From Thalassobius sp049116315 (GTDB lineage: Bacteria > Pseudomonadota > Alphaproteobacteria > Rhodobacterales > Rhodobacteraceae), in assembly GCA_049116315.1 (NCBI GenBank), contig JAGDZD010000002.1, positions 228,281 through 292,280 on the forward strand: a DNA stretch of 64,000 nt. The letters are read 5' to 3'. Shown in pieces: positions 35,767 through 43,920 of the stretch (positions are counted from its first letter, which is position 1; every line of letters starts with the position of its first letter). The translations under genes and the position numbers were made by a program. Under the pieces are notes generated by a model that worked only from the letters and a program-made list of their open reading frames with translations, was not told the DNA's origin and made no database searches.

Positions 35767-36443
35767 CAACGATCAAAAGCACCCCCTATGCCTGGCCTTA
35801 TAACGGCGATTTACGCCCCGACAACACAGCCTTGATCGTGATTGATATGCAGACAGATTTCTGCGGCAAAGGGGGCTATGTGGATCACATGGGGTATGAT
35901 TTGTCGCTGACCCAAGCGCCAATTGAGCCAATCAAAGCCTTGATGGCTGACATGCGCGCCAAAGGGTACCACATCATCCATACCCGCGAAGGCCACCGGC
36001 CCGATTTGGCGGATTTGCCTGCGAACAAGCGGTGGCGCAGTCAGCAAATTGGGGCGGGCATTGGGGACGCGGGGCCGTGCGGCAAGATCCTGATCCGGGG
36101 TGAGCCGGGCTGGGACATCATTCCTGAACTATACCCCGCCGACGGCGAAGTGATCATCGATAAGCCGGGCAAAGGCAGTTTTTGCGCCACGGATCTGGAA
36201 CTGATCTTGCGCACCAAAGGTATTACAAACCTGATCCTGACTGGGATCACGACGGATGTCTGTGTTTCGACAACCATGCGCGAGGCCAATGACCGCGGGT
36301 TTGAATGCGTGATCGTCGAAGATTGCTGTGGGGCAACCGATCCCAACAACCATCAAGCCGCGATCAATATGGTCACGATGCAGGGCGGTGTTTTTGGGGC
36401 TGTCAGTGACAGTGCCAGTCTAATTGCCGAGCTGCCTGCATGA
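35763..36443 (+). CDS. biuH: Biuret amidohydrolase, isochorismatase-like fold
   Basis: This 226-residue enzyme has the cysteine-hydrolase triad Asp28 (VIDMQTDFC), Lys134 (IIDKPGKGSF) and Cys167 (TTDVCVSTT). The sequence from YAWPYNGDLRPDNTALIVID through the HTREGHRPDLADLPANKRW region is, from memory, very close to the characterised rhizobial biuret hydrolase. It should convert biuret to allophanate and ammonia, feeding AtzF. Its ATG overlaps the formamidase stop by four bases and its own stop overlaps the ATPase start. Confidence 0.87.
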   Translation: MTTIKSTPYAWPYNGDLRPDNTALIVIDMQTDFCGKGGYVDHMGYDLSLTQAPIEPIKALMADMRAKGYHIIHTREGHRPDLADLPANKRWRSQQIGAGIGDAGPCGKILIRGEPGWDIIPELYPADGEVIIDKPGKGSFCATDLELILRTKGITNLILTGITTDVCVSTTMREANDRGFECVIVEDCCGATDPNNHQAAINMVTMQGGVFGAVSDSASLIAELPA

Positions 36444-37975
36444 CGCATATCTATCAAACCGAGGCAGGCGCAATCAGTGTGGAAGCTCTGAATATGACCA
36501 TGCGTTTTGGTGACTTTACGGCCCTTGATCAGGTGTCGATCAACATTCCTGCAGGCTCGTTTCATGCGCTCTTGGGGGAAAACGGGGCCGGAAAATCAAC
36601 CTTGGTGAAATGCATCATGGGGTTCTATCGCGCCACCGAAGGGGAGCTGTTGGTCGCCGGTCATGAAGCCCGGCTGAGTGATCCAAAGATGGCGCAGAAA
36701 CTCAAGCTGGGGATGGTGTATCAACATTTTACGCTGGTGCCTTCGCTGACGGCCGCCGAAAATCTGGTGATCAGTCGGGCAGACACGCCTGCGGTGATCG
36801 ATTGGCGCAGCGAGCGGCGCAGGCTTGACGCCTTCATGGCCGATATGCCGTTTTCGGTGCCACTGGATCAGCCTGTCAGCCGCTTGGCCGCAGGTGAAAA
36901 ACAAAAGCTGGAAATTCTCAAGCAGCTCTATCTGGGCAACCGGTTCTTGATCTTGGATGAGCCCACATCGGTGCTGACGCCGGGCGAAGCCGAAGAGGTT
37001 CTCAGCCATGTGCGTGCCTTGACGGATGCCGGTGAAATCACGGTGTTGATGATCACGCACAAATTTCGCGAGGTGAAAGCCTTTGCTGACGATGTGTCCA
37101 TCCTGCGGCGCGGCCAATACGTGGGCGGGGGCAAAGTGGCCTCGATGAGCATTGAAGAGATGAGCCACGCCATGATGGGCGAAGCCCCTGTGGTGAACGA
37201 ACGCTTGCGTGCGGAGACCAATCAGACGCCGCTTTTGACCCTGCGCGGCATCAAGGCACAGGATCGCACAGGTCTGAAACAGATCGAGATCGAAGATGTC
37301 ACGCTGAACTCTGGGGAGATTTTGGGCATCGCCGGGATTTCTGGAAATGGCCAAATGGAGCTGATGGAGATCCTGACCGGGCAGCGGCGCATCGACAGCG
37401 GGGAAATCGCCGTGAACGGCACGCCTTATGGCGCCACCCGCAGCGAAGCCCGCACCCATGCGCTGCGCTATCTGCCCGAAGAGCCACTGCGCAATGCCTG
37501 CGCACCCAAAATGAGCGTGGCTGAAAACCTTGCATTTCGTATGTTTGATGAGGGGCGAACGGGTCAATCCAAGTTTTGGAAGGATGCCAAAAGCATCACC
37601 AAAAATGCGCAAGAGTTGATCAAAGCGTTCAATGTCAAAACCACTTCACCCTCAGCGCGCATATCCGATCTGTCAGGGGGCAATGTCCAACGCGCGGTTT
37701 TGGGGCGTGAATTGACGGGTGAGGTCAAAGCGCTGATCGTGTCAAACCCCTGTTTTGGATTGGACTTTGCCGCAGTGTCCAGCATTCGCGACCGGTTGAT
37801 CGAGGCCCGCAACGCCGGGACAGCCATTTTGTTGATCAGCGAAGATCTGGACGAAATCATGGAGTTGTCGGACCGCATACTGGTGATGTCCGAAGGGCGC
37901 ATTGCCTTTGAAACCGCCATCGCCTCGGCGGATGTGGCAGAGATTGGACAACATATGGCGGGACACGGATCATGA
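36440..37975 (+). CDS. ABC transporter ATPase with two nucleotide-binding domains, nucleoside/BMP type
   Basis: This 511-residue protein has two fused ABC domains. The first has a full Walker A (GENGAGKST) and a signature-like RLAAGEKQKLEILK. The second has the degenerate Walker A GISGNGQ and LSGGNVQRAVLGREL. The Walker B Asp in the second domain is replaced in SNPCFGLDF, as usual for this subfamily. It powers the BMP-linked importer encoded upstream. Gene overlaps of four bases on both sides show that it belongs to the same operon as the hydrolases. Confidence 0.92.
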   Translation: MTHIYQTEAGAISVEALNMTMRFGDFTALDQVSINIPAGSFHALLGENGAGKSTLVKCIMGFYRATEGELLVAGHEARLSDPKMAQKLKLGMVYQHFTLVPSLTAAENLVISRADTPAVIDWRSERRRLDAFMADMPFSVPLDQPVSRLAAGEKQKLEILKQLYLGNRFLILDEPTSVLTPGEAEEVLSHVRALTDAGEITVLMITHKFREVKAFADDVSILRRGQYVGGGKVASMSIEEMSHAMMGEAPVVNERLRAETNQTPLLTLRGIKAQDRTGLKQIEIEDVTLNSGEILGIAGISGNGQMELMEILTGQRRIDSGEIAVNGTPYGATRSEARTHALRYLPEEPLRNACAPKMSVAENLAFRMFDEGRTGQSKFWKDAKSITKNAQELIKAFNVKTTSPSARISDLSGGNVQRAVLGRELTGEVKALIVSNPCFGLDFAAVSSIRDRLIEARNAGTAILLISEDLDEIMELSDRILVMSEGRIAFETAIASADVAEIGQHMAGHGS

Positions 37976-38637
37976 GCCTGATTGCAGCGCACCCCTTTGA
38001 TTTTGAACTAAAACGCAACGAGGTGGCCTTGGTTGTCATCGACATGCAACGTGATTTTATTGAGCCGGGGGGCTTTGGCGCCAGCTTGGGCAATGACGTC
38101 AGTTTGCTTCAATCGATTGTGCCAACTGTTGGACGTCTAATGGCTGGGTTTCGCGCCGCGGGGCTGCCGGTCCTCCACACCCGCGAATGCCACAAGGCCG
38201 ATCTGTCGGATTGCCCCCCCGCCAAGCGGCTGCGCGGGGCCCCGTCCCTGCGTATCGGGGATCAAGGGCCGATGGGGCGGGTGTTGATCGCCGGAGAGCC
38301 GGGGGCGGACATCATTCCGGATCTGGCCCCGTTGCCCGAAGAAATCGTGATCGACAAGCCGGGGAAGGGGGCGTTCTATGCCACCGATCTGGCAGAGCAT
38401 CTGGCCGCGCTGGGCCTCACGCAATTGGTGTTTGCCGGCGTCACAACCGAGGTCTGCGTGCAAACCAGCATGCGTGAAGCCAATGACCGTGGCTATGACT
38501 GCCTTTTGGCGACAGATGCCACCGAAAGCTATTTCCCTGCCTTCAAAGCCGCCGCCATTGAGATGATCACCGCACAGGGTGGCATTGTGGGTTGGGCGGC
38601 GTCAACGGACACAATTCTCGAGGCTCTTCATGATTGA
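37972..38637 (+). CDS. Second isochorismatase-like cysteine hydrolase (possible triuret or ureide hydrolase)
   Basis: This 221-residue protein has the same fold and triad as the biuret hydrolase gene: Asp24 (VVIDMQRDF), Lys129 (VIDKPGKGAF) and Cys162 (TTEVCVQTS). It differs in substrate-site segments (EPGGFGASLGNDVS, then HKADLSDCPPAKRLRG). Known relatives include triuret hydrolase and various carbamoyl-amide hydrolases. In this operon it probably makes biuret, or an equivalent, from the imported compound. The specific reaction cannot be read from sequence. Confidence 0.85.
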   Translation: MSLIAAHPFDFELKRNEVALVVIDMQRDFIEPGGFGASLGNDVSLLQSIVPTVGRLMAGFRAAGLPVLHTRECHKADLSDCPPAKRLRGAPSLRIGDQGPMGRVLIAGEPGADIIPDLAPLPEEIVIDKPGKGAFYATDLAEHLAALGLTQLVFAGVTTEVCVQTSMREANDRGYDCLLATDATESYFPAFKAAAIEMITAQGGIVGWAASTDTILEALHD

Positions 38638-38965
38638 CCCCAAGCATATCGACGCGTTGTTGCCCAGCGGCTGGGCCACTATGCCCTTTGAGCCGTTTCA
38701 CGAGGGGGTTGAGATTTGTCGTCTTTGGCAAGGTGGGCCGGATGCGGCGCTGTTGCGCTATGCGCCGGGCGCCTCTGTGCCGCGCCATCGCCACACGGGC
38801 TTGGAAACCATTCTTGTGCTAGAGGGCAGCCAAAGCGACGAAAACGGCCGCTATTTCGCAGGCTCTTTGGTGTTCAACCCCGCCGACACGGAACACAGCG
38901 TTTGGTCCGAAGATGGCTGCACCATCCTCATCCAATGGGAAAAACCGGTCGCTTTTGTTGAGTAG
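38630..38965 (+). CDS. Cupin (ChrR-like) protein
   Basis: This 111-residue single cupin domain has metal ligands His53, His55 and Glu59 (RHRHTGLE) and His89 (TEHSVW). It resembles the cupin half of ChrR and of small stand-alone cupins. It could be a metal-dependent enzyme or a stress/ligand sensor. The start overlaps the previous gene by eight bases, so it is the last gene of the transporter/hydrolase operon. Confidence 0.88.
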   Translation: MIDPKHIDALLPSGWATMPFEPFHEGVEICRLWQGGPDAALLRYAPGASVPRHRHTGLETILVLEGSQSDENGRYFAGSLVFNPADTEHSVWSEDGCTILIQWEKPVAFVE

Positions 38966-39080
38966 TTTGTTTGATTGAGTGGGCCACCGGTGACGGGATC
39001 AAGGTGGAATGGCCGCGACAACAAATCGAGACACAGCTGCTAATGTCGATGCGACCAAAGTGAACGCAAGGAGCGTGACC

Positions 39081-40007
39081 CTAGTTGTTCAAAGAAGCAG
39101 ATGGCAGCGCTTGCGTTTCTCTTGTGTTGCCTCTGAACACATCAAGAAGCTGCGGCAAGGAACGCACCAGATGGTCGCTGAGAACGCGCACCCTTGTGTT
39201 GTTGCGCAGCTCGGCATGGCGCAACAACCATAAATCCTGACGCGGCACAAATTCAGGCTCAGTGATGCGCACCAAGCAGGGGTCGGGATCACACAGCACG
39301 CACGGCAACAGCGCCAAACCCACACCGGCGCGACAGGCCATTTGCTGAGTGCGCATATCGCTGACACGCATCACGGTTGGGCGTTTGGAAAACGGGGTGC
39401 TTTTCTTCCACGTTTCTGAGGCACCTCTGGGGCTGAAGCTGATCCAACCAAGCGGTGGCGTCGGAGATGTGCGTTGTGCGGCGTCAAATTGCCCCTTTGA
39501 AATATAGATGGCGCGCGCAGTTTCGGTCAGCTTGCGCCCAACCAAATGATCGTCTGGGCTTTGGCCAAACCGTAGGGCCAGGTCAGCGTCGCGCCGGTCG
39601 AGGTCGGTCAAAGAGGCGCTGGTGATCAGCCGCAGGTCAATGCCGGGGTGAGCCAGTCTGAAGGCATCCAATATTTCCAACACAGGTGGAACAGCAAGCA
39701 CATCGCCCATCGAAAGCGTGAGGGCACCAGAGATTTCTTGGCTGGTGCCAAAGGTGCGCCGATCCAATGTGACGATTTCATCTTCGATGGTGCTGGCGGT
39801 GGCCAGCACTTCTTGGCCTACGCGCGAGAGGTCGATTTTGCCGCCGCGGCGCTGATACAATGGCGCGCCTACCATGGCGCTCATCGCGTCTAATTTGCGC
39901 GCAACCGTTGAATGGCTGATTCCTAAGGCTTCGCCGGCTGCGCGGGTCGATCCACTGCGCACAAACAGCAAAAACAGCTTTAGATCGCTCCAATCCATTT
40001 GTCTCAT
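39081..40007 (-). CDS. LysR-family transcriptional regulator
   Basis: This 308-residue protein has an N-terminal winged helix-turn-helix (TRAAGEALGISHSTVARKLD, residues about 21-40) and a LysR effector-binding domain. It is divergent from the small protein/haloalkane dehalogenase genes and probably regulates them. The ATG at 40007 is used; another at 39998 is possible. The T-N11-A type dyad of the family was not clearly found in the gap. Confidence 0.92.
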   Translation of the reverse strand: MRQMDWSDLKLFLLFVRSGSTRAAGEALGISHSTVARKLDAMSAMVGAPLYQRRGGKIDLSRVGQEVLATASTIEDEIVTLDRRTFGTSQEISGALTLSMGDVLAVPPVLEILDAFRLAHPGIDLRLITSASLTDLDRRDADLALRFGQSPDDHLVGRKLTETARAIYISKGQFDAAQRTSPTPPLGWISFSPRGASETWKKSTPFSKRPTVMRVSDMRTQQMACRAGVGLALLPCVLCDPDPCLVRITEPEFVPRQDLWLLRHAELRNNTRVRVLSDHLVRSLPQLLDVFRGNTRETQALPSASLNN

Positions 40008-40150
40008 TCATGCACCAAACTGTCTCATTTCGGATAATTGAGTCACTCAGATGAGACTACTAGGTTTGGCTCATCCGGGCAACACAGCCCGTGTAGACGA
40101 CCTCAGAACCGACTTGGGGTTGAACCTTGAACCCACTTAGGAGAGCTGAA

Positions 40151-40465
40151 ATGAGCTATATTCTTGTCGATATTCTGCCGTTCAAAGACGGCAAAACAAT
40201 GGATGACGCACTGGCCTACTTTGAGAAAGTACGCCCTGCAATGGAGCGCAACGGGTTGCGCCGCGTAGATGCCGCACTTGAAGCGCATAAAATTCTGCGC
40301 GGTACTCAGGGCGCCAATATGGTGAACCTTTTTGCCACGGATGATCCGGAAACCTCGATGAAGGGGATGGCGAGCGATGAGGAATATCAATCCAACATTG
40401 CCCTGCGCGACTCGATTTTTGATCTGGAAAACGCTTCGATCATCCTGACCACTTCAACCGCGTAA
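40151..40465 (+). CDS. Small conserved-looking protein of unknown function
   Basis: This 104-residue soluble protein starts at the ATG at 40151 with AGGAGA six bases upstream. It has a ferredoxin-fold-like pattern (YILVDILPFKDGKTMDDALAY, then a second half ending in DLENASIILTTSTA), as in ABM or DUF1330-type dimeric alpha/beta-barrel proteins. It is the first gene after the divergent LysR gene and precedes the dehalogenase. The function is unknown. Confidence 0.75.
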   Translation: MSYILVDILPFKDGKTMDDALAYFEKVRPAMERNGLRRVDAALEAHKILRGTQGANMVNLFATDDPETSMKGMASDEEYQSNIALRDSIFDLENASIILTTSTA

Positions 40466-40479
40466 CTCTAATGACGTGT

Positions 40480-40513
40480 CCCCGCCCCACTCTGGCGCTG
40501 CCGGCGGGCGGGG
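40480..40513 (+). other. GC-rich hairpin between the small protein and dehalogenase genes
   Basis: A perfect 8-bp stem (CCCCGCCC with GGGCGGGG) spans the gap. It has no T run, so it is more likely a transcript stabiliser or partial terminator. Confidence 0.45.
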
Positions 40514-40536
40514 GCTATCTGATCTAAGGAAAAATC

Positions 40537-41517
40537 ATGACACTTAAAACGAACCTTCTGGCTTTCGCCGGAACGATGATGCTTGCCACAGCCCCAGTCG
40601 CGGCCACTGCCCAAGAGGCTCAATTGCCTGCACCGGTCGTGTCCGAAGAGTTGACACTGGCCGCACAAAGCATCGACGTCTTGTCCTCTACAATGTCCTA
40701 CCTCGAGGTTGGCTCGGGCGATCCCGTGCTCTTTGTGCACGGCAACCCGACATCAAGCTATCTGTGGCGCAACGTGATGCCACATGTGGCGGACACGCAT
40801 CGCGCCATCGCCGTCGATCTGATCGGCATGGGGGGCTCTGGCAAACCTGATATCGCGTATACCTTTGCGGATCACGCGCGCTTTCTGGATGCCTTTGTTG
40901 CTGAAATGGGGCTGACCAATGTGACGCTTGTGGGCCATGACTGGGGGGCTGCATTGGCGTGGGATTTTGCGCGTCGCAATCCAGATGTGGTCACCCGTTT
41001 GGCCTTTATGGAAGGGGTTCTGCCACCCGCCATGCCACAGCCCAGCTATGAGGCGATGGGCGAAGAAATGGGCGGCATGTTCCGGGCTCTTCAAGATCAA
41101 GAGCAGGGGTATCAGATGGTCATGGAAGGTAACTTCTTTGTCGAAGGTATCCTGCCCATGATGATCAATCGCCCGTTGGGGGATGAGGCCAAAGCCGCCT
41201 ATGGTGCCCCCTATGCGACTGTCGAAAGCCGTCTGCCAACATGGATGTGGCCACGTGAAGTGCCAATTGGCGGCGCCCCCGCGTCGAATGTTCAACTGAT
41301 GGAAGATATTCAGGCGTTCATGGGGCAAACTGACATGCCTGTTTTGCTGACCTACGCAGAGCCGGGTGTCTTGGTTCCTCCGCAAGCGGTGCCGTTTTAC
41401 AGCAATCTGATTGGTGACCTCGAAGCGGTGTTTATCGGCCAAGGGCTGCACTTCATTCAAGAAGATCAGCCTGTTGCCATTGGTCGCGCCATCGCTGACT
41501 GGATTCGCCGTCACTAA
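40537..41517 (+). CDS. Haloalkane dehalogenase with N-terminal signal peptide
   Basis: This 326-residue alpha/beta hydrolase carries the HLD-II catalytic set: nucleophile Asp135 and halide-binding Trp136 (GHDWG), Asn70 (HGNPTSS), acid Glu159 (LAFMEG) and base His305 (GLHFIQED). Compared with cytosolic DhaA the first four residues are shifted by 29, exactly accounted for by an N-terminal signal peptide (about residues 1-25, ATA-QE cleavage). The enzyme should be exported. AAGGAAAAATC precedes the ATG. It removes halide from haloalkanes by hydrolysis. A terminator follows. Confidence 0.9.
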   Translation: MTLKTNLLAFAGTMMLATAPVAATAQEAQLPAPVVSEELTLAAQSIDVLSSTMSYLEVGSGDPVLFVHGNPTSSYLWRNVMPHVADTHRAIAVDLIGMGGSGKPDIAYTFADHARFLDAFVAEMGLTNVTLVGHDWGAALAWDFARRNPDVVTRLAFMEGVLPPAMPQPSYEAMGEEMGGMFRALQDQEQGYQMVMEGNFFVEGILPMMINRPLGDEAKAAYGAPYATVESRLPTWMWPREVPIGGAPASNVQLMEDIQAFMGQTDMPVLLTYAEPGVLVPPQAVPFYSNLIGDLEAVFIGQGLHFIQEDQPVAIGRAIADWIRRH

Positions 41518-41545
41518 GACGTCGACTTGCGACGAGTAAAAAGGC

Positions 41546-41573
41546 AAAGAGCGGACCTTGTGTTCGCTCTTTT
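41546..41573 (+). terminator. Intrinsic terminator after the dehalogenase gene
   Basis: AAAGAGCG pairs with CGCTCTTT across an 11-base loop, and the T run (TTTT) forms part of the right arm. Confidence 0.65.
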
Positions 41574-41833
41574 CCGTTGAAAAAGCGCGGGATTGTCGCG
41601 TGATCAGGTGGATCATTTAGGAGCCTTTGGGGGCCATTTGATCCCGGACGAGAAAGCCTTTTGCCCGCCGTCCTATTCCTGAAACGGACCTCAGCCGCTG
41701 TGGCGATGTGGTCAGGTGTGAGCAGGCTTCGGTTGTGTGGACGCATGATTTCAGGGCGGGACAGTGCTGTGCTCAGAGCCAGTGGCGAGGAGCGTTTCCG
41801 TGGGCGCATAATTCCCGGCTGGCCCGTGCATTT

Positions 41834-41855
41834 ATTGTTACTACACAGTAATAGT
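41834..41855. promoter_or_regulatory. Palindrome in the ene-reductase promoter region
   Basis: ATTGTTACT and AGTAATAGT flank ACAC, with a perfect TTACT/AGTAA core. It is 78 bases upstream of the start, in AT-rich DNA. TetR/MarR/HxlR-type repressors of ene-reductases often use such sites, but no regulator is adjacent. Confidence 0.45.
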
Positions 41856-41933
41856 CATTTTCCTTTTGGGGTTATTAAAATCCAACCAGCAAAGGTCTAC
41901 CTCTGGCTCAATGCTAAAAGGAGACTAATTGAA

Positions 41934-43025
41934 ATGACCTCTACACTGTTCGATCCAATCAAACTTGGCGACTATGAGCTGTCCAACCGCGTGTTTATGG
42001 CGCCAATGACCCGAGGACGCTCTGGCGCGACCGGTGTGCCGACTGCAACAGTTGCTGAATACTATGCTCAGCGTGCCAGCGCTGGCTTGATCATTACCGA
42101 AGCCACTGCCGTGAATGCCCGTGGCGATGGCTGGCCCGGAGCTCCGGGCAATTATACCGATGAACAGCAAGCGGGTTGGAAACGTGTTGCCGACGCGGTT
42201 CATGACAAAGGCGGCCGTGTGTTCATGCAAATCTGGCACATGGGGCGCACTGTTCTAAGCGAACACATCGGCGGGCAACAGCCATTGGCACCTTCTGCGG
42301 TAAAGGCCGAAGGCCAAATTCCCAACAGCAAAGGTGAACCAACTGATTTTGCCGAGCCTGTTGAAATGACCAAGGCAGATATCGACGAGGCGATCGCCGC
42401 CTTTGTGGATGCGTCAAAGCGGGCGATTGCAGCAGGCATTGATGGTGTGGAAATCCACGCGGCGAACAACTTTCTGATCGATGCCTTCTTGCGCGATGGC
42501 ACCAACAAGCGCAGCGACGCCTACGGTGGCTCCATCGAAAATCGCACACGGTTCCTGCTGGAAGTTGTGGATGCGGTTGTTGCGGCGATTGGCGCGGGCA
42601 AAGTTGGCGTTCGGTTCTCGCCAACCAATGGTGTGTTTGGGATTTCTGATAGCGATCCTGGGGCCTTGTTCAGCTATGCAGCGGCGCAGTTGTCATCGCG
42701 CAATCTGGCCTATTTGCACCTGCTAGAGCCGTTGACTGACGGGGACCACTTCATGAAGGGCGAACTGCCAACTGTCAGCCATTTGATCCGCAAGGCCTAT
42801 GATGGATTGATCATTCAGAACGGCGGCCAAACACTTGAATCCGCGACCAAATTGCTGGCCGAAGGTGGGGCCGAAGCGGTTGCGATTGGGGCGCTGTTCA
42901 TCTCGAACCCGGATTTGGTGGAGCGTCTGAAATCGGGCGCAGAGCTGGCCATGCCTGATCAGGCCACGTTCTATACCGCAGGCAAAGAAGGGTACACCGA
43001 CTACCCAGCGCTTGCTTTCGCCTAA
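41934..43025 (+). CDS. Old Yellow Enzyme family alkene reductase with Phe at the usual catalytic Tyr
   Basis: This 363-residue FMN-dependent TIM-barrel enzyme is NemA/XenB-like (MAPMTRGRS near residue 22, YGGSIENRTRF near 200). It reduces activated C=C bonds and sometimes nitro compounds with NAD(P)H. The substrate-binding pair is His175 and Asn178, but the position two after Asn, normally the proton-donating Tyr (Tyr196 in OYE1), is Phe180. AAAGGAGA lies about nine bases before 41934. It is followed by a hairpin and a truncated SDR gene. Confidence 0.93.
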   Translation: MTSTLFDPIKLGDYELSNRVFMAPMTRGRSGATGVPTATVAEYYAQRASAGLIITEATAVNARGDGWPGAPGNYTDEQQAGWKRVADAVHDKGGRVFMQIWHMGRTVLSEHIGGQQPLAPSAVKAEGQIPNSKGEPTDFAEPVEMTKADIDEAIAAFVDASKRAIAAGIDGVEIHAANNFLIDAFLRDGTNKRSDAYGGSIENRTRFLLEVVDAVVAAIGAGKVGVRFSPTNGVFGISDSDPGALFSYAAAQLSSRNLAYLHLLEPLTDGDHFMKGELPTVSHLIRKAYDGLIIQNGGQTLESATKLLAEGGAEAVAIGALFISNPDLVERLKSGAELAMPDQATFYTAGKEGYTDYPALAFA

Positions 43026-43035
43026 ATCTCCAAAC

Positions 43036-43065
43036 GTTGGACAGCCTTTGATGGGGCTGTCCAAC
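43036..43065 (+). terminator. Strong hairpin after the ene-reductase gene
   Basis: A perfect 11-bp stem (GTTGGACAGCC with GGCTGTCCAAC) begins 11 bases after the stop. It lacks a T tract, so it may protect the 3' end or pause polymerase before the next gene. Confidence 0.5.
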
Positions 43066-43104
43066 CGTCCGGCCGGTGGCTGGGCAGCACAATAGGAGCC
43101 TGTA

Positions 43105-43302
43105 ATGGCTATTGCTGATCAAGTTCCCGTTCTGTCGGGGTTTACCAAGGGTTCAACCGCCGCCGACGTGATGAAAGGTCACGATCTGGCAGGCAAAGTT
43201 GCCGTCGTCACCGGCGGGTATAGTGGCTTAGGTCTGGAGACTGTACGTGCGCTTGTGGCGGCTGGGGCAGAGGTGTGGGTGCCTGTGATCCTCCCACTCT
43301 GA
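43105..43302 (+). pseudogene. Truncated short-chain dehydrogenase
   Basis: This frame of 65 codons has a good start (AGGAGCC upstream) and the N-terminal part of an SDR: KVAVVTGGYSGLGLETVRAL, the TGxxxGxG nucleotide motif. It loses homology after about residue 58 (GAEVWVP) and ends in sequence belonging to the adjacent IS remnant. The catalytic YxxxK part is missing. The gene was evidently disrupted by IS3-family insertion. It was probably co-transcribed with the ene-reductase, a common pairing. Confidence 0.85.
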
Positions 43303-43920
43303 TTTGGTCCACCTGAATAGTTAGGAGACGGAAGTTCAAATATGGGAAGCAAGCGACACAAGCCATAGAGATCACCACGCAGTTACAGCAGGTTGAGGGG
43401 CTGGGCAGTCAGTGAATGCCCTGCGTTGATTCAGTCGGGCAAGTGCAGATTACACAAAAGATCCTTTTTCGCTGACGTACGCGAAACGGTGCTATTGTGA
43501 CGGACCAAATGGTGGGGCTTAGATGGCTGCAGCAGGAGAATGAGCGGCTGAGAAGAACCGCGTCTGAAAGGGCACTGGACAAGCTCTCACTGTCAAAAGC
43601 TTCACAAGGAAACGGCTGAGCCCTGAACACCCCCGTACCTATCTTGAGCCAGTTCCGCCTGCGTGGCGTCCCTGCTTTTATTCGCTCTGATACTGGGTCA
43701 GAGTTTATCTCTTGGGATGTCCGGGGCTGGATTGCGCCTGTCAGAGCCAACGCCGCTTACCGCGAGCCGGGATCAGCTTGGGAAACGGCAGCCTGTGAAA
43801 GCTTTAATGCCCGCTCTGCGATGAGTTGCTAAATGGTGAAGTTTTCTAATGCCGACGGGAGGCGCAAATCCTGATTGGACGGTACAGCAAGCACGACAAT
43901 ACCAATTGACCAGATAGTGC
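43285..43920 (+). mobile_element. Decayed IS3-family insertion sequence
   Basis: The DNA starts with an IS-end-like segment (CCCACTCTGATTTGGTCCAC) and GGAAGCAAGCGACACAAGCC, which echoes the SRHKPEEI start of IS3 orfA. Further on, frames 43644-43830 read SDTGSEFISWDVRGWI and PGSAWETAACESFNAR, clear relics of the orfB DDE integrase (normally RSDNGPEF and GSPWENGYVESFNARL). Stops and frameshifts break both frames and the centre is deleted. A relic of REAQILIG follows at about 43860. The element is inactive. Confidence 0.85.

Larger units (their letters stand above)
41518..41933. other. Gap between dehalogenase and ene-reductase genes
   Basis: The left part holds a terminator (41546-41573) and the right part an AT-rich promoter region with a palindrome (41834-41855). 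The frame upstream of the reductase start has no protein character. Confidence 0.5.
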
